This document shows positions 1 through 4,616 of a DNA stretch of 5,691 nucleotides, piece after piece; positions within the stretch are counted from its first letter, which is position 1; each line of letters opens with the position of its first letter. The notes beneath the pieces were generated by a model. The model did no database searches, was not told the DNA's origin, and saw nothing but the letters and a program-made list of their open reading frames with translations. The DNA is from Staphylothermus sp. (lineage in GTDB: Archaea > Thermoproteota > Thermoprotei_A > Sulfolobales > Desulfurococcaceae). Where the stretch lies: positions 1 to 5,691 of the forward strand of contig JAGHDU010000029.1 of the NCBI GenBank assembly GCA_021159785.1, written 5' to 3'. The position numbers and the translations under genes are program-made.

Positions 1-168
1 ATACTAAAGAAATCAATGATAGAATACGGTGAAATCACGGTAAAAGATGCAACAATAATTCTGGTAAAAGAGCTAGGTATTAGTAAGGAAGATGCAAGAA
101 AAATTCTGTCAAAACTCATAGTTGAAAAATACATAAAAGTAATACATGGAAAAATCAATATTTATTAA
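1..168 (+). CDS. C-terminal fragment of unidentified protein
   Basis: An open frame enters from the left edge and ends at TAA 166-168, giving 55 visible residues, so the gene is cut by the window and its start is not seen. The piece is mostly helical and charged (EITVKDATIILVKELGISK, then EDARKILSKLIVEKYIKVIHG), ending KINIY. The pattern helix, turn, helix, then a short beta-hairpin-like end is what a small winged-helix or other helical C-terminal domain looks like, with 'SKEDARKILSKLIVEKYIKV' as the candidate recognition-helix region. That is a shape impression only; I do not recognise the family. It converges on the next gene (minus strand) with a 13-base gap. Codon use matches the neighbouring real genes, which supports it being coding. 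Confidence 0.6.
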   Translation: MLKKSMIEYGEITVKDATIILVKELGISKEDARKILSKLIVEKYIKVIHGKINIY

Positions 169-181
169 AACAGAAAATAAC
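166..181 (-). terminator. T-rich end of the minus-strand two-gene unit
   Basis: Read on the minus strand, the bases just after the stop of the 159-residue gene are T-rich (GGTTATTTTCTGTTTTA). Short T-rich tracts without a strong hairpin are the usual intrinsic termination signal in archaea. The tract overlaps the stop codon of the opposing gene. AT-rich DNA makes such tracts common, so this is weak. Confidence 0.3.
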
Positions 182-661
182 CTATAGCTTACCAAGTTCT
201 TCGTCGAAAAATACTTTTAGTAAGCCTAGCTTCTTCATAACAATATTTATGTAATCCATAATAATCTCTCTACTAACACCCATACGCTCAGCTCTACTGA
301 GAACAATGTTTTCAACAATACTATACTTCTTGTATCTTTCATTAAGATCTTTCCAAGGAACCCCGGTTACAGCTTTCATAACTTCTCTATCAATGGGAAT
401 AATGCCTTTAACCATCATGAAAGCTATAATCGGGTAACCAATGTACTCCCGATAAATAGTTCCATTATCGTTACTATACGTATGGAAAACATTATTCTCT
501 TTTTCAACTAATACTACTTTGTATACTTTGTCTCCTCTACTAGAAACAACCTGGGCCTTATTATCATCAAGGACTTTGATACGTTCATCTCCAATACTAC
601 CAATTGCTTCCAAGATCTTTATACGAGGAGGTTTTCTTAATAAACGAAGATTACCACTCAA
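182..661 (-). CDS. Conserved-looking hypothetical protein, 159 aa
   Basis: I cannot name a function. The protein is soluble, with no signal peptide or membrane helix. The N-terminal half (residues 10-75) looks like beta strands around KPPRIKILEAIGSI and a VVSSRGDKVYKVVLV segment. The middle (about 70-110) has YREYIGYPIIAFMMVKGIIP and a VPWKDLNERYKKY stretch. The C-terminal third is helical (VENIVLSRAERMGVSREII). The RIKILEAIGSI and GYPIIAFMM segments look like conserved cores and resemble hypothetical proteins of Crenarchaeota as I remember them, but I cannot confirm this. The start is TTG at 661-659: the codon just upstream is an in-frame TGA, and GATGAGG lies 5 bases ahead as a ribosome binding site. 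It follows the 69-residue gene by 32 bases and is probably co-transcribed with it. Confidence 0.75.
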   Translation of the reverse strand: MSGNLRLLRKPPRIKILEAIGSIGDERIKVLDDNKAQVVSSRGDKVYKVVLVEKENNVFHTYSNDNGTIYREYIGYPIIAFMMVKGIIPIDREVMKAVTGVPWKDLNERYKKYSIVENIVLSRAERMGVSREIIMDYINIVMKKLGLLKVFFDEELGKL

Positions 662-693
662 TCATGCCTCATCTCCAACAATTTTTATAACAA

Positions 694-903
694 CTAGGCA
701 CGGGAAACAACAACTCCCTCACCATTTATCATATGTCCGACTCCTAGATTAACATATTCCTTATTTTTACCTCCGGAAACAACTAAGTAAAAAGAAATTG
801 ATTCGGCGTCACCATTATCTTTAACATGTTTAGGATCTAAATCTTTATTCAGTTTATCAAAACCCACTATAATTGCTTCAAATAGAGCTTTAGATTTTTG
901 CAT
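694..903 (-). CDS. Small hypothetical protein, 69 aa
   Basis: A short minus-strand gene of unknown function, first in a probable two-gene unit with the 159-residue protein 32 bases downstream. The frame begins MQKSKALFEAIIVGFDKLNK (helix), passes through a polar loop, then SISFYLVVSGG and EYVNLGVGHMINGEGVVVSRA (strands), so an alpha-plus-beta mini-domain is likely. There is no cysteine motif or membrane segment. I choose the ATG at 903-901. A TTG at 915-913 would add four residues (MCCS), but neither start has a clear ribosome binding site, and a TATA-like AATATTTTTATG sits about 30 bases ahead of the ATG, which fits a leaderless transcript beginning there. Its size makes it less certain than its neighbours; hydrophobic periodicity and the close downstream partner favour it being real. 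Confidence 0.55.
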   Translation of the reverse strand: MQKSKALFEAIIVGFDKLNKDLDPKHVKDNGDAESISFYLVVSGGKNKEYVNLGVGHMINGEGVVVSRA

Positions 904-927
904 GGAACAACACAATTAGATTCACAT

Positions 928-939
928 CATAAAAATATT
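928..939 (-). promoter_or_regulatory. Possible TATA box for the minus-strand unit at 903
   Basis: On the minus strand AATATTTTTATG lies with its centre about 30 bases ahead of the ATG at 903. That is roughly the distance from an archaeal TATA box to the transcript start if the mRNA is leaderless. The composition is AT-rich here, so chance matches are likely. Confidence 0.3.
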
Positions 940-966
940 GTAACAAGTATCATTAATAGACTTTAA

Positions 967-982
967 CTTCGTGTACACGTAG
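967..982. promoter_or_regulatory. 16-bp inverted repeat, candidate operator
   Basis: The central ten bases CGTGTACACG (970-979) are a perfect palindrome. The next outward pair (969/980) mismatches and the two beyond it (968/981, 967/982) pair again, giving CTTCGTGTACACGTAG. It sits in the middle of the 129-base gap between the divergent genes at 903 and 1033, upstream of both likely TATA boxes. A dimeric regulator could bind here and act on both directions. No regulator is encoded next to it that I can identify. Confidence 0.4.
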
Positions 983-986
983 AGAT

Positions 987-996
987 AAGTTAATAC
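987..996 (+). promoter_or_regulatory. Probable TATA box for the gene at 1033
   Basis: AAGTTAATAC is an AT-rich element about 40 bases ahead of the ATG at 1033. With the usual 25-base spacing the transcript would start near 1017, leaving a short leader that still includes the GGTGA ribosome binding site at 1024-1028. The box overlaps the second inverted repeat (992-1004), so a protein bound to that repeat would compete with TBP. Confidence 0.35.
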
Positions 997-1004
997 ATTG
1001 TATT
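992..1004. promoter_or_regulatory. 13-bp inverted repeat overlapping the promoter
   Basis: AATACA, one T, then TGTATT: six-base arms with perfect symmetry around a single base. It overlaps the presumed TATA box and lies ahead of the presumed transcript start of the 1033 gene, a typical place for a repressor site. Its AT-rich arms lower its significance compared with the GC-containing repeat at 967-982. Confidence 0.3.
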
Positions 1005-1032
1005 CTGAAATATATTATATTGTGGTGAAAAC

Positions 1033-1896
1033 ATGGTAAACGAGAAACAAGAAATAATAGAAAACGAGCTAAGCACCGGTCTAGTAATAGCAGGAGCATA
1101 TGCTAATAAACTCAGAAGAACACTCTTTGCACAATTAAGAGACTTAGTAAAACAAAACCGTGAATTTGCAAGAGAAGTAGCACGTGCATCAGCTGAGATA
1201 AACAGACTTCTCTACATAATCCTAGTAGAGAATCTGAATTGTGAAAAAGGAGATGTTGTAAGAATTAGAGTTAAATACACCGCAGACCCCAAAGAATGGA
1301 GGATCAAATGGAATTATGAAACATTACGTATAGAATACTTCAAGAGACAACCAGATGACAAAGTAGCAGAAGTAGTAAAGAAAGTCATAAGTGAAAAACT
1401 AGAAGAAATTAAGGAGCAATACAAAGAAGCCCCAAGCAGAGAAGAAGCAGAAGCAATCCTGAAAGGAGAAATAAAGACACCAGAGGAAGAATGGGGAGAG
1501 GAAAAAGAAAAAACACTGGAATTTATGGGAGCTACACAACCAATAAAACAAGAAGAAGCCGAACAACCATCGACAGAAGTATTAGAAGAAATAGTCTCAG
1601 CTGACCCAATAGGTGAAACCCTAATTGGTGGAGCAATCTTTAAACTCACAAACAAAAACGGTGAAAGCGTAGGAATAGCATCACTAGAACCCCATGCTGG
1701 TGGATGGATTCTAGACGTAATAGTAATCAGCAAAGGAAAAGCATACAGAGTACATGCTAAAGCATCAAAGAACAAAGAAGAATATATGAACAAACCAGAG
1801 CTAATCATAGAAGAAATAAAGAAAGCCAAACCAGTACCTATACCACCTGAAACAGCAGAAACAATAATAAAGTCAAAAATGGAAGAACTAGTTTGA
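1033..1896 (+). CDS. DUF2258-like archaeal protein, 287 aa
   Basis: The N-terminal region (residues 13-105: LSTGLVIAGAYANKLRRTLF, then a helix with EINRLLY and a KGDVVRIRVKY strand, WNYETLRIEYF strand) matches what I recall of DUF2258, a crenarchaeal family without assigned function. It is followed by a highly charged, helix-forming and acidic linker (about 108-185, with KVISEKLEEIKEQYKEA and PEEEWGEEKEK) and a separate small beta-rich domain (about 190-250: GGAIFKLTNKNGESVGIASL, GGWILDVIVISKGKAYRVHA). A lysine-rich helix and proline-rich tail end the protein. There is no signal peptide or membrane helix, so it is cytosolic. The ATG at 1033 is supported by GGTGA at 1024-1028. It is a single-gene unit, converging on the DHH gene with a 5-base gap. 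A nucleic-acid or complex-scaffolding role is conceivable from the layout but is not shown by any motif. Confidence 0.85.
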   Translation: MVNEKQEIIENELSTGLVIAGAYANKLRRTLFAQLRDLVKQNREFAREVARASAEINRLLYIILVENLNCEKGDVVRIRVKYTADPKEWRIKWNYETLRIEYFKRQPDDKVAEVVKKVISEKLEEIKEQYKEAPSREEAEAILKGEIKTPEEEWGEEKEKTLEFMGATQPIKQEEAEQPSTEVLEEIVSADPIGETLIGGAIFKLTNKNGESVGIASLEPHAGGWILDVIVISKGKAYRVHAKASKNKEEYMNKPELIIEEIKKAKPVPIPPETAETIIKSKMEELV

Positions 1897-1913
1897 AACA
1901 ATCAGTTGTTTTT
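1896..1913 (+). terminator. AT hairpin plus T run between convergent genes
   Basis: AAACAA (1896-1901), loop TCAG, TTGTTT (1906-1911), then more T, gives a six-pair stem followed by T residues on the + strand. The stem uses the last base of the + gene's TGA, and the loop contains most of the DHH gene's stop codon (TCA, read as TGA on the minus strand). The stem is weak, so the T run is probably the working part of the terminator for the + gene. Confidence 0.35.
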
Positions 1914-2909
1914 ACAATATGAGAACTTATTTCTGCTATAGTCTTCTATTATCTTATCAAGTAGTTCGAAGAAAATATCTAGCTTACCGATCTCGACACG
2001 TGCACCGGCCGCATTCGGATGACCACCCCCACTACAATTTATCTTTTTACATAGTTTTCTAAGAACCATATTCAAATCAACACTTCCATTTCCTCTAAGA
2101 CTCATGACAACGATATCATTTCTAATCTCATATGCTATACCGACAGGAGAAAAACCATATACTCGTGCATAAGTAGCAGCACGACCAAGACTACCGGGAG
2201 GATTAACTACTAAAGACAAGAACTTATACTTCTTTATCACATTCTTTCTAACCCATAACCTTAGCTCTTCATCCCTATGACTCTGGATAATGGCTCTTAG
2301 AACAAGCTCAGAATCATTACTAGGAAGATTATTATGTGCTAAATATTTTACGATCCTCCGTTTAAAATCGTATTCTCTCCTAGAAGACTCAAGAGCTTGA
2401 ATAAGTAGTCCAGCTTCAAAAAATACATGACGTTTATCCCAATCATTAAGAACTCTATTAACCCATTCCGTGTTATCCAAGTAATCCCCTATAGCTCCAA
2501 ACAATGTTATTCTACTGTATTCATCGCCTAACTCCCTCTCATGGAAGTATTTATAAGCAAGCTCGGATGCAGAACAGCAAGTGTCGTGAATTATTTCACC
2601 ACTCAAATCCATGGGATGTAATCCAAGAGGAGCTGGATGATGATCTATGTAAACTACTGAACCATATTTTGAGCGCTCTTTAAGTATGTCCCTAATAACT
2701 TCTATAGATTTCTCACATAAAGCAATATCTGCAATAAATACGTTGTCTCCATTACTAGTAAATTCTAGTAAGTCATTAGCTAATCCAGCTGGGTGAGTAA
2801 AATATACTTTAACGTTACAACCATTGACAAAAGTATAATAGTGATAAGCCAAAGCACCACTACAAACGCCATCACTATCTCCATGTACTAGAAGAACCCA
2901 CTTACACAT
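1902..2909 (-). CDS. DHH/DHHA1 family phosphoesterase, 335 aa
   Basis: A metal-dependent phosphoesterase of the DHH superfamily, the group that includes RecJ nucleases, NrnA-type oligoribonucleases and archaeal RecJ-like proteins. All N-terminal motifs are present: HGDSDG at 9-14 (D11, D13), IAD at 59-61 (D61), the name-giving DHH at 89-91, and GDYLDN at 141-146 (D142), which together would bind two Mn/Mg ions. The C-terminal DHHA1 substrate domain ends in GGGHPNAAGA (294-303). Length is normal for a stand-alone two-domain member, without extra OB folds. I expect cleavage of short RNA/DNA or a cyclic dinucleotide product in the cytosol; the exact substrate cannot be read from sequence. ATG at 2909-2907 is chosen because it gives the family-typical N-terminus just before motif I; there is no strong ribosome binding site. 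The leader upstream contains the GC-rich block described separately. Confidence 0.92.
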   Translation of the reverse strand: MCKWVLLVHGDSDGVCSGALAYHYYTFVNGCNVKVYFTHPAGLANDLLEFTSNGDNVFIADIALCEKSIEVIRDILKERSKYGSVVYIDHHPAPLGLHPMDLSGEIIHDTCCSASELAYKYFHERELGDEYSRITLFGAIGDYLDNTEWVNRVLNDWDKRHVFFEAGLLIQALESSRREYDFKRRIVKYLAHNNLPSNDSELVLRAIIQSHRDEELRLWVRKNVIKKYKFLSLVVNPPGSLGRAATYARVYGFSPVGIAYEIRNDIVVMSLRGNGSVDLNMVLRKLCKKINCSGGGHPNAAGARVEIGKLDIFFELLDKIIEDYSRNKFSYCKNN

Positions 2910-2948
2910 AGTATACCAACCATTACAACTACTAGGTCATTTTTGAGC

Positions 2949-3026
2949 AAAAAGGTCAGACCCGCGCGCGGACGTCATCCCCACTAACAATAATGGGTAA
3001 GCTCTGCTAAGCTTCTTCATCCCATC
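2949..3026 (-). ncRNA. Candidate C/D-box-like small RNA or structured leader
   Basis: This stretch is clearly more GC-rich than its surroundings, the usual mark of a stable RNA in an AT-rich thermophile. Read on the minus strand it has GGGATGA at 3023-3017 (C-like), CAGA at 3006-3003 (D'-like, one mismatch), a second GGGATGA at 2981-2975 (C'-like), CTGA at 2959-2956 (perfect D box), then CC and five T. A TTTTAA box lies about 28 bases ahead of the first GGGATGA. Against it: both C boxes deviate by one base from RTGATGA, the interval from C' to D is 15 bases where about 12 is usual, the internal spacer is long, and I see no terminal stem. The alternative is a 5' leader of the DHH gene, whose ATG lies 40 bases beyond the T run. 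Ends are approximate. Confidence 0.4.
2962..2971. repeat. Perfect CG-alternating palindrome
   Basis: CCGCGCGCGG is a ten-base perfect palindrome with an eight-base alternating CG core, standing out in an AT-rich window. It lies inside the candidate RNA, in the place of the second guide. Being self-complementary without a loop, it could pair two RNA molecules or favour left-handed DNA. Confidence 0.6.
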
Positions 3027-3051
3027 TATTGAATATCTATAGTCTCACCGG

Positions 3052-3057
3052 TTAAAA
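3052..3057 (-). promoter_or_regulatory. Possible TATA box reading toward the DHH side
   Basis: TTTTAA on the minus strand is placed about 28 bases before the first GGGATGA box, so a transcript would begin just ahead of that box. It would serve either a stand-alone small RNA or a long DHH leader. It stands back to back with the recombinase promoter at 3066-3075. Confidence 0.35.
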
Positions 3058-3065
3058 CGTTACTC

Positions 3066-3075
3066 AAATAAATAT
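3066..3075 (+). promoter_or_regulatory. Probable TATA box for the recombinase gene
   Basis: AAATAAATAT is centred about 23 bases ahead of the ATG at 3094, close to the archaeal TATA-to-start distance. The recombinase mRNA may therefore be leaderless or have only a few leader bases, which fits the weak ribosome binding site (AGGG close to the ATG). Confidence 0.4.
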
Positions 3076-3093
3076 GTTTAGGGGAACAGGGAA

Positions 3094-4095
3094 ATGCCAG
3101 CAAGACTAGAAATAGATAAAGCGCCAGAAGACATACTAGAGCTGAGCAATGAAGAAATACTTGAAGAATTCATAGCAACACTGGAAGCTTCAGGAGCGAG
3201 TCTTGACACAATAAAGTCCTATCAATCCGCTATAAGTGACTTCCTAGAATTTATTGGTGATAAACCTCTACGACAAATAACAATAAGAGATATTATAAAA
3301 TGGAAAAACCATAGACTAAGAAACGGGTTTCCAAGATCAAAAACAATGGATAGAAAAGCTTGGCAAACAACACTGCACTACTACACATTATTCCTTAATA
3401 GATTCTTTGAATGGTTAGGATTAAGGATCAGGATACCAAAAGTAAAGAAGCCTCCAAGGCAAATAAAGATCTTGACAGATGAAGAAGTTGAACGACTAGC
3501 ATTAGCAGCAAGTGATCCACTGGATAAACTAATCATATCACTTCTCTTAGACACTGGTCTAAGAAGCAAAGAACTGTTAGGAATAAGGGTAAAAGACATA
3601 GATTTTAATAACAAGACAATAACTGTTGAAACTACAAAATACGGGGTATCAAGACGAGTTATAGTAAAGGAAAAAACGCTCGAGCTCATTAGGGCGTGGA
3701 TAACAATAAATAATCTAAGAGATAACGATAAACTAATACCATTAACGTACAGCGGATTATATAAGAGAATTAAAAAATTAGGAAAAAAAGCTGGAATACC
3801 ATTATCAAAGATAAGACCACATATCTTGAGGCATACCTTTGCAACAATTGCATTAAGAAAAGGATTAAGCCTACCAAGCCTACAGAGAATTCTGGGTCAT
3901 ACAGATATAAAAACAACACAAGTATACTTGCACTTAACTATAGATGATATTAAGAACGAATATGAAAGAACCCTAGAGAACAAAAATGATATAATATGCC
4001 CGAAATGCTTCAGAAAAATACCTTCAGATGCATTATACTGTCCGTATTGTGGAACGGCATTAAACAATAAACCCGTAGAAGCAGCTAGGACGTAG
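3094..4095 (+). CDS. Tyrosine recombinase (XerA-like) with C-terminal zinc ribbon, 333 aa
   Basis: A site-specific tyrosine recombinase. A helical core-binding domain spans about residues 20-108 (EEFIATLEASGASLDTIKSY) and the catalytic domain about 125-290. All catalytic residues are visible: R157 in DTGLRSKEL, K182 in the TTKYG beta turn, H243 and R246 in PHILRHTFAT, H269 in LGHTD, and nucleophile Y278 in TQVYLH. The core (to about 290) is the size of archaeal XerA, which resolves chromosome dimers at dif. After it comes a linker and a four-cysteine zinc ribbon, CPKC (302, 305) and CPYC (316, 319). The added ribbon is not part of the minimal XerA fold and could bind DNA or a partner. No tRNA, att repeat or phage gene adjoins it, which favours a housekeeping role over a mobile-element integrase, but a relic integrase is possible. 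Its end overlaps the opposing gene by 11 bases. Confidence 0.9.
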   Translation: MPARLEIDKAPEDILELSNEEILEEFIATLEASGASLDTIKSYQSAISDFLEFIGDKPLRQITIRDIIKWKNHRLRNGFPRSKTMDRKAWQTTLHYYTLFLNRFFEWLGLRIRIPKVKKPPRQIKILTDEEVERLALAASDPLDKLIISLLLDTGLRSKELLGIRVKDIDFNNKTITVETTKYGVSRRVIVKEKTLELIRAWITINNLRDNDKLIPLTYSGLYKRIKKLGKKAGIPLSKIRPHILRHTFATIALRKGLSLPSLQRILGHTDIKTTQVYLHLTIDDIKNEYERTLENKNDIICPKCFRKIPSDALYCPYCGTALNNKPVEAART

Positions 4096-4552
4096 ACTCA
4101 TCAAGTATTCTCGCAAGAAGTATATTCGGAATCTTAGTATGTCCTGGGTTTTTCTCTTTGTAGTGCTTGATTACCTCTTCGCCGTTTTCGATAGGAAATA
4201 CATCACTATATTTTTCAATAAGATCAATGAACTCATTGTCATCAATATGTATTATCACTAAAACATCATTAACTGGAATACTCCACTTAACACCACTATT
4301 CTTAATTCTGAGGGGTTCTCTTAAGTAATCATCATCGTTACTAACTTCCTTCATCTCAACAAGATAATACTGGGTAAGATAATGAGCAACTATTTCAGCA
4401 ACGACTTTATCGTCTTTTTTAACGACATAACTGGATAACTCACTATGATCAAGTAAGACAGCATGCGGTCCCTGTTCTACAACATATCCATGCTCTCTAA
4501 CTTTTTTCAACAAGTTCTCAAGATCCTTTACTTCGAGTTTTACTATTCTCAA
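4085..4552 (-). CDS. Hypothetical protein, 155 aa
   Basis: I do not recognise this protein. It is acidic, soluble and without signal peptide or membrane segment. It opens with a helix (LKKVREHGYVVEQG), then alternating strands including SSYVVKKDDKVVAEIVAHYL and YYLVEMKEVSNDDD, a DVLVIIHIDDNEFIDLIE segment, and a basic-acidic helical tail ending ILDESTS. The start is TTG at 4552-4550 because no ATG or GTG lies in frame near it; the ATG at 4574 is in another frame. No good ribosome binding site is visible. A minus-strand TTTATTAA at 4598-4591 could drive it. It converges on the recombinase, sharing 11 bases, and diverges from the peptidase gene with a 64-base gap. Length and codon use support a real gene; the function is unknown. 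Confidence 0.7.
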   Translation of the reverse strand: MRIVKLEVKDLENLLKKVREHGYVVEQGPHAVLLDHSELSSYVVKKDDKVVAEIVAHYLTQYYLVEMKEVSNDDDYLREPLRIKNSGVKWSIPVNDVLVIIHIDDNEFIDLIEKYSDVFPIENGEEVIKHYKEKNPGHTKIPNILLARILDESTS

Positions 4553-4564
4553 TTCTATAAACCC

Positions 4565-4572
4565 GTATATAC
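4565..4572 (+). promoter_or_regulatory. Possible TATA box for the peptidase gene
   Basis: GTATATAC is a symmetrical TATA-like element about 50 bases ahead of the TTG at 4617. Transcription would start near 4594, leaving the GAGGA ribosome binding site inside a short leader. Its symmetry means it could not by itself set direction. Confidence 0.3.
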
Positions 4573-4590
4573 ATGATAGAAATTAAGACC

Positions 4591-4598
4591 TTAATAAA
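4591..4598 (-). promoter_or_regulatory. Possible TATA box for the 155-residue gene
   Basis: TTTATTAA on the minus strand lies about 42 bases ahead of the TTG at 4552, giving a leader of roughly 15-20 bases. It is interleaved with the peptidase gene's promoter and ribosome binding site, so the two divergent genes share one 64-base control region. Confidence 0.35.
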
Positions 4599-4605
4599 TC
4601 TCGAA

Positions 4606-4610
4606 GAGGA
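4606..4610 (+). promoter_or_regulatory. Ribosome binding site fixing the peptidase TTG start
   Basis: GAGGA ends six bases before TTG 4617-4619. There is no ATG or GTG in frame between this site and the upstream stop TAA at 4584-4586, so this site decides the start. Confidence 0.6.
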
Positions 4611-4616
4611 ATAGAA

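Noticed and set aside
519..752. + strand open frame of 77 codons
   Set aside because: It lies opposite the 159-residue gene and part of the 69-residue gene, has no ribosome binding site and an atypical Ser/Leu/His-rich composition; it is a shadow frame.
913..915. TTG at 915 as the start of the small minus-strand gene
   Set aside because: It has no ribosome binding site and the TATA-like box would be only about 18 bases away; the ATG at 903 fits better. It is not excluded.
1314..1901. Minus-strand open frame of 195 codons
   Set aside because: It is antisense to the well-supported DUF2258-like gene. The Ser/Ile/Phe-rich product mirrors the Glu/Lys-rich coding strand, so its length is a composition effect.
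2949..3060. tRNA gene or tRNA-derived attachment site next to the recombinase
   Set aside because: I looked for an acceptor stem pairing and a T-loop GTTCGA motif on both strands and found neither.
2910..3093. dif site or att repeat beside the recombinase
   Set aside because: I see no pair of 11-base inverted arms around a 6-base spacer here and no direct repeat flanking the gene. The CG palindrome has no spacer and does not fit a Xer site.
3381..3689. Minus-strand open frame of 102 codons
   Set aside because: It is antisense to the recombinase catalytic domain; a serine-rich shadow with no family features.
4572..4574. ATG at 4574 (minus) as the start of the 155-residue gene
   Set aside because: It is out of frame with that gene; the in-frame codons upstream of TTG 4552 contain no ATG or GTG nearby.
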